A stretch of DNA of 64,000 nucleotides from Sphingobium sufflavum (GTDB lineage Bacteria > Pseudomonadota > Alphaproteobacteria > Sphingomonadales > Sphingomonadaceae), in assembly GCF_021403115.1 (NCBI RefSeq), contig NZ_JAJSSH010000007.1:1-64000 (forward strand), in the 5' to 3' direction. How positions within the stretch are numbered: the stretch's first letter is position 1; each line of letters begins with the position of its first letter. The position numbers were made by a program, and so were the translations under genes. The notes beneath the pieces are model-generated. The model was given only the letters and a program-made list of their open reading frames with translations. It did not search any database and had not been told where the DNA came from. Below are positions 33,784 to 43,380 of the stretch, one piece after another.

Positions 33784-33805
33784 GCTATATACGGCGAGAT
33801 ATAGC
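33784..33805. promoter_or_regulatory. candidate ModE operator in TonB receptor divergent promoter
   Basis: Perfect inverted repeat GCTATAT (33784-33790) and ATATAGC (33799-33805) with an 8-base centre ACGGCGAG. It is similar in sequence and length to the site before modA. It lies 26 bases from the minus-strand gene start and 44 bases before the TonB receptor start, so it could control both. Confidence 0.65.
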
Positions 33806-33849
33806 GACTCGCCAGACAATTGTGGGCGCGGACAAAAGGGGCTTTATCC

Positions 33850-35949
33850 ATGCGTTATTCGACCGCGCTCGCGGCCACGGCATCCTTCATCCTGTCGGTT
33901 CCCGCCGCCGCGCAAACGGCAGCGGCAGCGCCCGACACCGCCAGCGACGCCTTCACCCTGGGCCAGATCACCGTCGTCGGCGCGAAGACGAACGACCTCA
34001 CCATCGGCACCAGCAACCTGAACGCGGAGGCGATGCTGACCTTCAACCGGCCCACGCTGGACGAGGCGGTGAACCTGATCCCCGGCGTCACCGCATCCAA
34101 CAGCGGCGGATCGCGCAACGAGCGGCTGATCTTCGTGCGCGGTTTCGACCGGTTCCAGGTGCCCCTCTCCATCGACGGCATCCGCGTCTACCTGCCCGCC
34201 GACAACCGGCTGGACTTCGGGCGCTTCCTGACCGCCGACGTGTCAGAGGTGCAGGTGGCCAAGGGATACGCCTCCGTCCTGGACGGTCCGGGCGCGATGG
34301 GCGGTGCGATCAACCTCGTCACCCGCAAGCCGACCAAGGCGCTGGAAGCGGAAGTCGGCGGCACGCTGAACCTCGACCATGACGCCAATTATAGCGGCTA
34401 TAATGTCTTCGCGCTGCTCGGCACGAAGCATGACCAATGGTATGCGCAGGCCAGCTTCACCCGCAATTTCCGCGACCATTGGGATCTGGCCAGCGGCTTC
34501 CGCCCGACCGTCAACGAGGATGGCAGCCCGCGCGACTTCACCAGGACCGCCGACTGGCGCGCCAATGTGAAAGTCGGCTTCACCCCCAACGCCACCGACG
34601 AATATTCGCTGAGCTATACCCGGCAGGAAGGGTCGAAGAACGCGCCCCTGCACATCACGGAGACGAGCCAGCAGGTCCGCCGTTTCTGGAGCTGGCCGGA
34701 ATGGAATATCGACAGCGTCTATTTCCTGTCCACCACCGCGCTGGGCGAGAAGGCGACGCTCAAGACCCGCGTCTATTATAATGAATTCTACAACATGCTG
34801 CGGTCGTTCAACAACGCCAGCCAGACGACGCAGACGACCACCGGCGGCAGCAGCGGCGGCCCGGCGACGTTCGACAGCCCGTACAGCGACAATGCCTATG
34901 GCGGCGCCGTCCAGCTCGACGCCAAGCTGACCGGACGCGACACGCTCAGCGTCGCGGTGCATTACCGTCGCGACGAGCATAATGAGCGCCAGATTTCCGC
35001 GCCGGGCATCCCCACCAACGTCTATGAACCCAACCAGCGCAACGTGGAGACGACCTATAGCGTCGCGGTGGAAAATCGGCTGGACGTGTCCGACAGCCTG
35101 CGCCTGACGCTGGGCGCCAGCTATGACTGGCGCGACACCGCGCAGGCGGAGGAATATAGCGGCGCGCGCGGCCTCTACAGCTTCCCGCTCGTCAATGCCG
35201 ATGGCTGGAACGGACAGGGCCGGCTGGACTGGACGGGCGGCGATGGCACCAACGCCTATGCCAGCGTCTCCTCGCGCGTCCGTTTCCCCACCATCTTCGA
35301 ACGGTTCAGCAGCCAGTTCAACAACGCCGACCCCAACCCCTATCTGAAGCCGGAGCGGGCCACCAATTTCGAGGTCGGCGGCGGTCGCCAGTTCGGCCCC
35401 GCCCATGTCTCCGTCGCAGCCTTCTACAGCCGCCTGACCGACGCGCTGGTGTCCATCCGCAACGGTACGCTCAACCGCCGCGAGAATATCGGGTCCGCCG
35501 ACTATTATGGCGCGGAACTGTCGTTGGAGGCGCAGATCACACCCGCGCTGCGGATCGGCGGCAACTACAGCTATATCCACCGCACATTCGATGTGGGCGC
35601 GGCCCCCATCGGCGGCTTCATCCGCCAGTTCCAACTGACGGACGTGCCGGAGCACAAGGGTTTCGCCTATGTCTCCTGGCGGCCTGTCGAACGGCTGGAG
35701 ATCGTGCCCAGCCTAGAGGTGGCGTCCAGCCGCACGACCGTCACCGCCATCACCGCCAATGCGGACGCGCCGACCTATTATCCCACCGGCTCCTACGCCA
35801 ATGGCGCGATCCGGGTGGATTATGCGGTGCTGCCGCAGGTGACGCTGGGCGTGGGCGCGAAGAATCTGTTCGATCAGAATGTGGTGCTGACCGATGGTTT
35901 CCCGGAGCCGGGGCGCAGCTTCTTCCTGAGCGTCCGCGCGAAATATTGA
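33850..35949 (+). CDS. TonB-dependent outer-membrane receptor, candidate for molybdenum uptake
   Basis: Protein of 699 residues. The signal peptide ends in AAAQ. The plug domain runs about 45-160 (EAVNLIPGVTASNSG, IFVRGFDRFQVPLSIDG, GPGAMGGAINLVTRKP). The 22-strand barrel follows, ending in the outer-membrane signature FFLSVRAKY. No N-terminal signalling extension is seen, so it is not of the FecA sigma-regulated type. The substrate is not readable from the sequence. The ModE-like palindrome in its promoter and its place between modABC and a molybdoenzyme suggest a molybdenum or tungsten complex. A perfect hairpin ends it. Confidence 0.9.
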   Translation: MRYSTALAATASFILSVPAAAQTAAAAPDTASDAFTLGQITVVGAKTNDLTIGTSNLNAEAMLTFNRPTLDEAVNLIPGVTASNSGGSRNERLIFVRGFDRFQVPLSIDGIRVYLPADNRLDFGRFLTADVSEVQVAKGYASVLDGPGAMGGAINLVTRKPTKALEAEVGGTLNLDHDANYSGYNVFALLGTKHDQWYAQASFTRNFRDHWDLASGFRPTVNEDGSPRDFTRTADWRANVKVGFTPNATDEYSLSYTRQEGSKNAPLHITETSQQVRRFWSWPEWNIDSVYFLSTTALGEKATLKTRVYYNEFYNMLRSFNNASQTTQTTTGGSSGGPATFDSPYSDNAYGGAVQLDAKLTGRDTLSVAVHYRRDEHNERQISAPGIPTNVYEPNQRNVETTYSVAVENRLDVSDSLRLTLGASYDWRDTAQAEEYSGARGLYSFPLVNADGWNGQGRLDWTGGDGTNAYASVSSRVRFPTIFERFSSQFNNADPNPYLKPERATNFEVGGGRQFGPAHVSVAAFYSRLTDALVSIRNGTLNRRENIGSADYYGAELSLEAQITPALRIGGNYSYIHRTFDVGAAPIGGFIRQFQLTDVPEHKGFAYVSWRPVERLEIVPSLEVASSRTTVTAITANADAPTYYPTGSYANGAIRVDYAVLPQVTLGVGAKNLFDQNVVLTDGFPEPGRSFFLSVRAKY

Positions 35950-35952
35950 GGG

Positions 35953-35984
35953 GATGGGGCGTGGGTGATGGCCCACGCCCCATC
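35953..35984. terminator. hairpin after TonB receptor gene
   Basis: Perfect 13-base arms GATGGGGCGTGGG (35953-35965) and CCCACGCCCCATC (35972-35984) with a 6-base loop, between convergent genes. Confidence 0.8.
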
Positions 35985-35990
35985 GTCCTT

Positions 35991-36038
35991 CGGATATTTT
36001 CCAAGCCGTCGACCGTAAACGGTCAACCGGGAAATGCC
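35991..36038. repeat. dispersed intergenic palindrome element, copy 3 (diverged)
   Basis: Contains ttttcc, the palindrome GACCGTaaACGGTC flanked by gtc/aac, then gggaaatgc. It is related to the core of the element at 3577-3678. Confidence 0.4.
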
Positions 36039-38240
36039 CTAGACCGCCGGCAGTCCGCCGATCAGCTTGTCCAGCGTGATGGGATAGTCGCGCACCCGCA
36101 CCCCGCAAGCGTTGTAGATGGCGTTGGCCACCGCCGCGCCGACGCCGCAGATGCCCAGTTCGCCCACGCCCTTGGCCTTCATGGGGGAGGAGATGGGGTC
36201 CACCTCATCGAGGAAGATCACCTCCTGATGCGGGATGTCGGCATGGACCGGCACCTCATAGCCGGCGAGGTCGTGGTTGACGAAGAAGCCGAAGCGGCGG
36301 TCCACCACCAGTTCCTCCATGAGCGCCGCGCCGACTCCCATGACCATCGCGCCGATCACTTGGCTGCGCGCGGTCTTGGGGTTCAGGATGCGGCCCGCCG
36401 CGCACACCGCCAGCATCCGCCGCACCCGCACTTCGCCGGTCGCCGCATCCACCGCCGCCTCCACGAAATGCGCGCCGAAGGTGGACTGCTGATAGCGTTT
36501 GTCGAGGTCGCCATATTCGATGGCGTCGTCCACCGTCAGATCACCCTCCGCCGCCGCCTGCGCCAGCGGCACATGGCGGTTGCCCGCGCGGACCATGCCG
36601 TCCTCAAAGACCGTCTCGGCGGAGTTGAAGCCCAGTTTCAGCGCCACATCCTCCCGCAACTTCATACAGGCGGCAAAGACGCCGGAGGTGGCATTATGCG
36701 CGCCCCACTGGCCGCCCGACCCCGCCGACACGGGGAAACGGGAATCGCCCAGCAGCACCTCCACACTGTCCAGCGGCACGCCCATCGCTTCCGCTACGGT
36801 CTGAGCGATGATGGTGTAGCTGCCGGTGCCGATGTCGGTCATGTCGGTCATCACCGTCACCCGCCCATCGCGGTTCAGCACGACGCGCGCGGCGGACTTC
36901 ATCGGGACATTGTTGCGGAAGGCGGCGGCGACGCCCATCCCGACCAGCCAGCGCCCGTCCCGCACCGCGCCGGGTGCGCGGCGCCGGTCCCAGCCGAACG
37001 CCGCCGCCCCCTCCTCGAAACAGCGGGTCAGTTGCCGCAGGGAGTAAGGCCGTTCGGGATTTTCGGGGTCGACCTGCGTATCGTTCAGGATGCGAAAGGC
37101 GATGGGGTCCAGCCCCAGCCTCTCCGCCATCTCGTCCATCGCGATTTCCAGCGCCATCATGCCGGGGGCCTCGCCGGGCGCGCGCATTGCCCCGCCCTCC
37201 GGCAGGTCCAGCACCGCGAGCCGGGTGGTGGTCATGCGATCCGCCCCGGCATAGAGATAGCGCGTCTGCTGCACCGCCGCCTCCGCCGATCCGCCGGGCA
37301 GGTTGCCGGACCAGCCCTCATGCCCGATGGCGGTGATCCGCCCGTCCGCCGTCGCGCCGATGCGGATGCGCTGGAGGGTGGCGGGGCGGTGGGTGGTGTT
37401 GTTGATCGACTGGGGCCGGGTGAGCGCGACCTTGACCGGCCGCCCCACCGCCCGCGCGCCGACCGCCGCCAGCAAAGCATCCGCCCGCACGCCCAGTTTC
37501 GCCCCGAACCCGCCGCCGATATAGGGGGAGAGGATGCGGACATTCTGCGGGTCGAGGCCGAGAAGCATCGCCATGGCGCGCCGCGCGCCCGCGATCATCT
37601 GGCTGGAGGTCCACAGGGTCAGCGCCTCCCCTTCCCACAGGGCGAGCGAGGCGTGCGGCTCCATCATCACATGGCTATGATCGGGGGTGCTGTACTGCTG
37701 GTCGAACCGGACCGGGGCCGCCGCGAAGGCCGCATCGAAATCGCCCACCGCCGTGTCCGACTCCCCGCCGAAGATGGACGGGGGCATGACCGCGGCGTCC
37801 TTCTCCGCCGCGAGGTCGTAGCGGCCCTGTTCGCGGGCATAGTCGATGCGGATCAGCCGGGTGGCGGCGCGCGCCTCCTCGAAACTCTCCGCCACGACGA
37901 GGGCCACCGCCTGATCGTAGGAGCTGACGCGCGGCCCGGCGAGCAGCGCCAGCGGCGGCCCCTTGGGCTGCGCGATCTTGCCCGCATTCTCATACGTGAT
38001 GACCGCCAGCACGCCGGGCGCCGCCTCTGCCGCCGCCGTGTCGATGGACCGGATACGCCCGGTGGCGATGGCCGCGCCCAGTATGACGCCATAGGCCGGG
38101 TTCGGAACGGCCGCATGATGCTCATAGGCGTAGGGCGCGCGGCCGCTGGTCTTGAGCGGACCGTCGATGCGGTCGACGGGATGGCCGATGATCGTCAGCC
38201 GGTCGATGGCGTTGCCGGTGGCGGGCGTATCGAACTTCAT
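36039..38240 (-). CDS. xanthine dehydrogenase family molybdenum-binding subunit (PaoC-like)
   Basis: Protein of 733 residues. The aldehyde-oxidase alpha/beta hammerhead domain comes first ([13 protein letters not shown]), then the molybdopterin-binding domain with GGGFGAK and [10 protein letters not shown]. The catalytic Glu is in [12 protein letters not shown] near the C terminus. It carries the molybdenum cofactor and oxidises an aldehyde or heterocycle with water-derived oxygen. The start at 38240 overlaps the FAD-subunit gene by four bases. Residue order and the partners match the E. coli PaoABC periplasmic aldehyde oxidoreductase. Confidence 0.93.
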   Translation of the reverse strand: MKFDTPATGNAIDRLTIIGHPVDRIDGPLKTSGRAPYAYEHHAAVPNPAYGVILGAAIATGRIRSIDTAAAEAAPGVLAVITYENAGKIAQPKGPPLALLAGPRVSSYDQAVALVVAESFEEARAATRLIRIDYAREQGRYDLAAEKDAAVMPPSIFGGESDTAVGDFDAAFAAAPVRFDQQYSTPDHSHVMMEPHASLALWEGEALTLWTSSQMIAGARRAMAMLLGLDPQNVRILSPYIGGGFGAKLGVRADALLAAVGARAVGRPVKVALTRPQSINNTTHRPATLQRIRIGATADGRITAIGHEGWSGNLPGGSAEAAVQQTRYLYAGADRMTTTRLAVLDLPEGGAMRAPGEAPGMMALEIAMDEMAERLGLDPIAFRILNDTQVDPENPERPYSLRQLTRCFEEGAAAFGWDRRRAPGAVRDGRWLVGMGVAAAFRNNVPMKSAARVVLNRDGRVTVMTDMTDIGTGSYTIIAQTVAEAMGVPLDSVEVLLGDSRFPVSAGSGGQWGAHNATSGVFAACMKLREDVALKLGFNSAETVFEDGMVRAGNRHVPLAQAAAEGDLTVDDAIEYGDLDKRYQQSTFGAHFVEAAVDAATGEVRVRRMLAVCAAGRILNPKTARSQVIGAMVMGVGAALMEELVVDRRFGFFVNHDLAGYEVPVHADIPHQEVIFLDEVDPISSPMKAKGVGELGICGVGAAVANAIYNACGVRVRDYPITLDKLIGGLPAV

Positions 38241-39190
38241 GGCCGCACCTCCGCCAGCGCGGAGACAAGCGTTCGCTCCACCAGTGGCAGCTTGAAGGCG
38301 TTTTCGCTCGTCGTCTTCGCCCCGGTCAGCAATGCCTCGACCGTCGCCCGCGCCCCGCGCGGGAGCAGCGCGTCGGCATCCTCCACGCGCCAGGGCCGGG
38401 GCGCGACCCCGCCCAGCGCCACCCGGCCGGAGCCATCCTCCTGCACCACCATGCCCACCGCGATCAGCGCGAAGGCATAGCTGCTGCGGTCGCGCACCTT
38501 GCGATAGACATGGGTGCCGCCGATGGGCGGCGGCAGGGTGACGGCGGTGATGAGTTCGCCCGGCTCCAGCCCATGTTCGACATGGGGCGTGTCGCCGGGG
38601 AGGGTCAGCAGGGTCGCGACCGGAATCGCATGGGTGCTGCCGTCCGCGCGCACCGTCTCCACTATTGCGTCCAGCAGGCGCATCGCCACCGCCATGTCGC
38701 TGGGGTGGGTGGCGATGCACACCTCGCTCGCGCCGACGACCGCATGGTTGCGGCTGAACCCGCCGATAGCCGCACAGCCGCTGCCCGCCATGCGCTTGTT
38801 GCACGGCTGGTTGCCATCGTAGAAATAGGGGCAACGGGTGCGCTGGAGCAGGTTGCCCGCCGTCGTCGCCTTGTTCCGCAACTGCCCGGATGCCCCGGCC
38901 AGCAGCGCACGGGCCAGCACCGCATAGTCGCGCCGCACCCGCCGGTCTGCGGCCAGGTCGCTGTTGCGGACCAGCGCGCCGATCCGCAGGCCACCCTCCG
39001 GCGTCTCCTCGATCCGGTCCAGCCCGGCCAGCCGGCTGATGTCCACCAGATGGGCCGGCGTCTCAATCTCCAGCTTCATCAGGTCGAGCAGGTTGGTGCC
39101 GCCCGCAATGAAGCGCGCGCCGGGCGTTCCCGCCACCCGCGCCGCCGCCGCCGCGGGCGAGGTCGCCCGTTCATAGTCGAACGTCCTCAT
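38237..39190 (-). CDS. xanthine dehydrogenase family FAD-binding subunit (PaoB-like)
   Basis: Protein of 317 residues with FAD-binding [15 protein letters not shown] and [15 protein letters not shown]. Cys residues in RCPYFYD, QPCNKR and GSGCAA match the extra [4Fe-4S] site known from PaoB. It passes electrons from the molybdenum subunit through Fe-S centres to FAD. Genes on both sides overlap by four bases, so the three subunits are translationally coupled. Confidence 0.93.
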   Translation of the reverse strand: MRTFDYERATSPAAAAARVAGTPGARFIAGGTNLLDLMKLEIETPAHLVDISRLAGLDRIEETPEGGLRIGALVRNSDLAADRRVRRDYAVLARALLAGASGQLRNKATTAGNLLQRTRCPYFYDGNQPCNKRMAGSGCAAIGGFSRNHAVVGASEVCIATHPSDMAVAMRLLDAIVETVRADGSTHAIPVATLLTLPGDTPHVEHGLEPGELITAVTLPPPIGGTHVYRKVRDRSSYAFALIAVGMVVQEDGSGRVALGGVAPRPWRVEDADALLPRGARATVEALLTGAKTTSENAFKLPLVERTLVSALAEVRP

Positions 39191-39699
39191 ACCCGTTCCT
39201 CCGCCGCATCGGTGATGGCGTCCACGATATTGGAGTAAGCGCCGCAGCGGCACAGGTTGCCGCTCATCCGCTCGCGTATCTCCTCCCCGCTGAAGGTAGC
39301 GGGCGCGTCGAGGTCCGGGCTGACATGGCTGGGCATGTCGGCGCGTATCTCGTCCAGCGCCGCGACCGCCGAGCAGATCTGCCCCGGCGTGCAATAGCCG
39401 CATTGATAGCCGTCATGCTTGATGAAGGCCGCCTGCATCGGGTGCAGGTCGCCAGGCGCGCCCAGCCCCTCGATCGTGGTGATCGCGTCCCCGTCGTGCA
39501 TCACCGCCAGCGTCAGGCAACTGTTGATGCGCCGCCCCTCCACGATGACGGTGCAGGCCCCGCACTGGCCATGGTCGCACCCCTTCTTGGCCCCGGTCAG
39601 GTGAAGATGCTCGCGCAGCGCATCCAGCAGGGTCGTGCGCGTGTCCAGTTCCAGCGCATGATCCTGACCATTGACCGTGAGAGCGAGGCTATGACGCAC
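39187..39699 (-). CDS. xanthine dehydrogenase family [2Fe-2S] subunit (PaoA-like)
   Basis: Protein of 170 residues from GTG 39699. The plant-type [2Fe-2S] ligands are [10 protein letters not shown], and the second cluster ligands are QCGYC and CRC. The GTG has aagg upstream. The frame stays open to an ATG at 39879, adding 60 residues that include a twin Arg and a hydrophobic run (ARRWLWTVSALV). E. coli PaoA is exported by the Tat route, so the longer start is a possible Tat signal, but it lacks a clear ribosome site. The location of the enzyme is therefore open. Confidence 0.9.
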   Translation of the reverse strand: MRHSLALTVNGQDHALELDTRTTLLDALREHLHLTGAKKGCDHGQCGACTVIVEGRRINSCLTLAVMHDGDAITTIEGLGAPGDLHPMQAAFIKHDGYQCGYCTPGQICSAVAALDEIRADMPSHVSPDLDAPATFSGEEIRERMSGNLCRCGAYSNIVDAITDAAEERV

Positions 39700-39936
39700 A
39701 GGCGATGACCTTATTCCAGAAAAACGCTGGCTTGCGGGATGCCGGGCCGCGTGGTCGCGTACCCCAAAGGAAACCGGAGCCAGCGGCGCGGCGACCCGGC
39801 CGATTGCCGCGCGGGAATAGGGCACAAGCGCCGATACTGTCCATAGCCACCTTCGCGCAGGAGGGATGATGCAGGGCATAGCGGGCGGAAGCGCCAGAGG
39901 TTCCGCCCGAACCGTCGCCAGCCCACCACGCCCCCC

Positions 39937-40827
39937 TCAGGCCGGATCGCCCCGGTCCAGCAGAAAATCGTCGAACGCCCGTGTCAGCCGGTTGCGCCAG
40001 ATCGCGCGGGGCCGGGCCAGGCTGAGCGCGCGGGACAGGGTGAAATCGCGCACGTCCAGCCGCACCAGCCGCCCAGCCTCCACGTCATTTTCCACCATCG
40101 TGCGCGACAGGCAGGCGATGCCCCCGCCCGCGATGGCGGCCAGCCGCACCGCCCAGTTGCTGGTGGATTCGAACGCCACGGGAAACTGACCCAACTCCTC
40201 ATGCAACCGATAGCGCGCCCGGCCCGCGATGTTGGACCCCGCCTCCCGCGAGCACCAGGCCATGCCCTTCATGTCCGCGACGGCCAGATTATGGCGGTCC
40301 GCCAGCGCATGGCCCGGCGCGACCACCAGCCACAGATCATCCATGCGCCATCTTACGACCTCCAGCCCCTCCACATCGGGGATCACCTCGACCAGCGCCG
40401 TCGCCAGGTCGAAACGGGCGAGCCGGTCGAACAGGTCGGTGGCGGTCGTCGCCTCGATCCTGATCTCCACGCCGGGATGGGTTCGCAGGAAATCGACGCA
40501 GATGGTCGGCAGCATGGTTTCCGCGATCATCGCGGTCGCCCCGATGACCAGCTTGCCCGCCAACGGCGCGGACTCGGCCCGCTCGATGTCGGACACTTCG
40601 GTCAGCAGGGAGCGAACCATCGGGTGCAGCCGCTTGCCCTCGTCGGTGATCTGGAGCGGCCGGCCCTTCGCATGGGCGAACAGCGACCGCTTGAGGATGA
40701 TCTGGAGGTCGGTGAGCGCGCTGGACGCCGCGCTCTGGCTCATGTGCAGCCGGTCGGCGGCGGCGGTGACGCTGCCCAGCGTCGCAACGGCATCGAAGAC
40801 TTCCAGCTGCCGGAGCGTGACTTTCAT
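39937..40827 (-). CDS. LysR family transcriptional regulator
   Basis: Protein of 296 residues. The N-terminal winged helix (LRQLEVFDAVATLGSVTAAA, then DRLHMSQSAASSALTDLQ) is followed by a LysR substrate-binding domain (GKLVIGATAMIAETMLP). It resembles the CysB/CbbR-like group broadly; the effector is unknown. It lies upstream of the molybdoenzyme operon on the same strand, 237 bases from its GTG, and downstream of an amidohydrolase gene. Confidence 0.9.
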   Translation of the reverse strand: MKVTLRQLEVFDAVATLGSVTAAADRLHMSQSAASSALTDLQIILKRSLFAHAKGRPLQITDEGKRLHPMVRSLLTEVSDIERAESAPLAGKLVIGATAMIAETMLPTICVDFLRTHPGVEIRIEATTATDLFDRLARFDLATALVEVIPDVEGLEVVRWRMDDLWLVVAPGHALADRHNLAVADMKGMAWCSREAGSNIAGRARYRLHEELGQFPVAFESTSNWAVRLAAIAGGGIACLSRTMVENDVEAGRLVRLDVRDFTLSRALSLARPRAIWRNRLTRAFDDFLLDRGDPA

Positions 40828-40911
40828 GCGGGCATCATAGGGGAAAGTTGAGGGAGGGGAAGATGCATCGCAGAAGGCCCCTCCCCTGAAGCGGAGGGGC
40901 CTTCCCGCCAA

Positions 40912-42111
40912 TCACAGCGCGATATTATACAGCCGGGCCGCGTTGCCGCCCAACACCTTGGTCTTCTCCGCATGGGTCAGGTCGCCCAGCCGCGCCTCCA
41001 GATTTTCGATCGGGAACAGGCTGGTCGGGTGCGGGAAGTCGGTTTCGAACAGGACATTGTCGATACCCACCTTGCGCAGCGTATCGGCCACGCCGTCCTT
41101 CTCGAACCAGAAGCAGGCGTGGAAATTGCTCCTGAAATATTCCGACGGCCTCTTCTGGAAGCTGCGGTTCTCCGCGATTTCCAGAAGCTGGTAATCCAGC
41201 GCCTCCATCAGGAAGGGCACCCAGCCCGCGCCGCTTTCCACCGACACGAATTGCAGGCCGGGATTGCGGTCCAGCATACCGGAATAGATGATGTTGGACA
41301 CGACCTTGCCATTGTTGAAGAACAGCATCGCCCCGCTGATGCCGGAGCGCAGTTCGCGGGGGAGAGAGGGCCAGCCCTGCTGCCCCATCCAGTCGATGGA
41401 CGTGTCCGACGCGCCGATATGGAAGTTCACGGGCAGCCTGCGGTCCACGCACACCTCCCACAACGGATCCCAGTGCGGACTGCCGAGGTCGGGGAGCGGC
41501 TGGCCGTCGGCATCCTTATGCTCATGCGGGTCGGAGTTGATGTTGATGCCGCGCAGGCCCATCGCCGCGCACCGCTCCGTCTCCCGGATCGCCGCCTTCA
41601 GATCCCACCAGGGCAGCAGCGCCATCGGGAACATCCGCTCGCCGGATTCCGCCTGCACCTCCGCCATGGCGTCATTATAGATTTCGACGCAAATCTGGCG
41701 CAGGTCCACGTCCACCTTGCCCGTCGCCTGCCCGCCAAAGCCCAGGATGTTGGGATAGACGATCTGCGCATGGATGCCCGCAGCGTCCATGATCTTCAGC
41801 CGCTCCGGCACGCTGGACGACGCATCATGCACGTCCGCGAATGTCAGCTTCAGAAAATCGTCGAGCACGCGAACCTTGCGGCCGTCCTTCAGGATGGAGC
41901 TGTTGGGATGCGCGCCGGTGCCGATGGACAGGCGATCGTCGATCACCCAGCTCATCTGTCCCTCGAACATGCGAACCTGCGGCACCCGGTCCTTCCACTG
42001 GGCGGGCGCGCGCTTGACCCACATGTCATGCGGTTCGGTATAATGGGTGTCGGCGTCGATCACCTTGATGGTCGATGGCGCGTCCGTGCGCTCCGGTGCC
42101 AGCGTGGCCAT
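40912..42111 (-). CDS. amidohydrolase family protein (ACMSD-like)
   Basis: Protein of 399 residues. IDADTHYTEP is the N-terminal metal-binding motif of amidohydrolase family 2 and NFHIGAS carries the next His. The late Asp lies in LFETDFPHP, followed by NAARLYNI. This branch includes 2-amino-3-carboxymuconate-semialdehyde decarboxylase and gamma-resorcylate decarboxylase, so it may decarboxylate or hydrolyse an aromatic acid. gggaga lies before the ATG at 42111. It lies just upstream of the LysR gene. Confidence 0.88.
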   Translation of the reverse strand: MATLAPERTDAPSTIKVIDADTHYTEPHDMWVKRAPAQWKDRVPQVRMFEGQMSWVIDDRLSIGTGAHPNSSILKDGRKVRVLDDFLKLTFADVHDASSSVPERLKIMDAAGIHAQIVYPNILGFGGQATGKVDVDLRQICVEIYNDAMAEVQAESGERMFPMALLPWWDLKAAIRETERCAAMGLRGININSDPHEHKDADGQPLPDLGSPHWDPLWEVCVDRRLPVNFHIGASDTSIDWMGQQGWPSLPRELRSGISGAMLFFNNGKVVSNIIYSGMLDRNPGLQFVSVESGAGWVPFLMEALDYQLLEIAENRSFQKRPSEYFRSNFHACFWFEKDGVADTLRKVGIDNVLFETDFPHPTSLFPIENLEARLGDLTHAEKTKVLGGNAARLYNIAL

Positions 42112-42292
42112 GCTCTCTTCTCCCAGACAATTTTGTTGCCGATGGGATACCCCCGCCCCGGTGTTCGGAGAACCCGCTGACTTTAGATGAGGGGGCATCG
42201 GAAACGCCGATGACTTTGATGCGCCGGACAAGGCAGGCGTCCCGCTTGGCGGCGGCTGGCGGGGACGGGGCACAAGCTGCTAAGGCGGCGGA

Positions 42293-43207
42293 GTGCTGCA
42301 TTTCGTCCACCATCCGCTCTATGTCGGCCCCGCCCCGCCGGGCAGCCGCTTTCCCCACGACAAATATGGTCTGGTGATGGAGGCGCTGGTGGAAAGCGGC
42401 GCGCCCCACATCGTGCATGTACCGGACCTGATGCCGGAGGCGTGGATCGCGGCGGTGCATGACCCCGCCTATGTCCGCGAAGTGCTGACCCAGAGCGTCC
42501 CGCGCGAGAAGGAGCGGCGGATCGGCTATGCGGTCACGCCCCACACCGCGCGCCGGTCGCAGCTATCGTGCGGCGGCACATGGCTGGCGGCGCGGCTGGC
42601 GCTGATCCATGGCTTTGCCGCCAATGGCGCGGGCGGCAGCCATCATGCGCTGGCGGACACGGGCGCAGGCTATTGCATCTTCAACGACCTGGCCATCGCC
42701 GCCCATAGGCTGATCGCGGAGGGGGACGTGCGCCGCATCCTGATCCTCGACCTCGACGTGCATCAGGGGGATGGCACCGCGTCGCTGACGGCGGGGCGGG
42801 ACGACATCTTCACTTTGTCGCTGCATGCGGAGAAGAATTTCCCGGTGCGCAAGGCGCGCTCCACCCGCGACATCGCTCTGCCCGACGACATGGCGGACGA
42901 TGCCTATATGGCCGCGCTGGCCGATGCCCTGCCCCCGATACTGGACGATTTCGCACCCGACCTGATCCTCTATCAGGCGGGGGTGGACCCGCATGGGGAG
43001 GATGCACTGGGCCGTCTGGCGCTGAGCGATGCGGGCCTCGTCCGGCGCGACCGCTTCGTGGCGCGGGAGGCCGGCAAAAGAGGCCTGCCGCTGGCCAGCG
43101 CACTCGGCGGAGGCTATGGGCCGGACCGGCTGGCGGTGGCGAAGCGCCATGTCCGAACCATTTTGACGGTTAGAGAAAATTATCATCAAAATGATTCAAC
43201 TGATTGA
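42293..43207 (+). CDS. histone deacetylase family (class IV/AcuC-like) deacetylase
   Basis: Protein of 304 residues from GTG 42293, preceded by AAGGCGG. The family motifs are present: GGSHHALADTGAGYCIFND with the catalytic His pair, DLDVHQGDGTA with zinc ligands Asp and His, and YQAGVDPHGED with the third zinc ligand. It probably removes acetyl groups from proteins or small molecules such as polyamines; the bacterial substrate is unknown. Its stop lies inside a terminator hairpin. Confidence 0.92.
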   Translation: MLHFVHHPLYVGPAPPGSRFPHDKYGLVMEALVESGAPHIVHVPDLMPEAWIAAVHDPAYVREVLTQSVPREKERRIGYAVTPHTARRSQLSCGGTWLAARLALIHGFAANGAGGSHHALADTGAGYCIFNDLAIAAHRLIAEGDVRRILILDLDVHQGDGTASLTAGRDDIFTLSLHAEKNFPVRKARSTRDIALPDDMADDAYMAALADALPPILDDFAPDLILYQAGVDPHGEDALGRLALSDAGLVRRDRFVAREAGKRGLPLASALGGGYGPDRLAVAKRHVRTILTVRENYHQNDSTD

Positions 43208-43221
43208 ATAATCAGTTTTTT
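43199..43221 (+). terminator. intrinsic terminator overlapping the HDAC-like stop
   Basis: ACTGATT (43199-43205) and AATCAGT (43210-43216) with a 4-base loop, followed directly by TTTTT. The left arm includes the last codons of the gene. Confidence 0.8.
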
Positions 43222-43247
43222 GACGAAATCCTGCGGCTTTCTGCATA

Positions 43248-43313
43248 CCCAAGAAATTCTTGGGCGATCCCAAAAAGGACTGGCTCGAAAATTCCTACTG
43301 TTTCTGTAGGAAT
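43248..43313. promoter_or_regulatory. two palindromes in leader of a small ORF
   Basis: CCCAAGAA-a-TTCTTGGG at 43248-43264 is perfect. ATTCCTAC (43291-43298) and GTAGGAAT (43306-43313) flank a 7-base loop. The region is AT-richer than its surroundings. A TTGACG at 43220 could be a promoter -35 element. They may be operator sites or leader structures. Confidence 0.5.
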
Positions 43314-43380
43314 AACGGTGAAATTTTCCTGGAACTTCCGCGACCTTGTGGTGTTCCCGCCCTGTCTTTGGGAGGATGAG

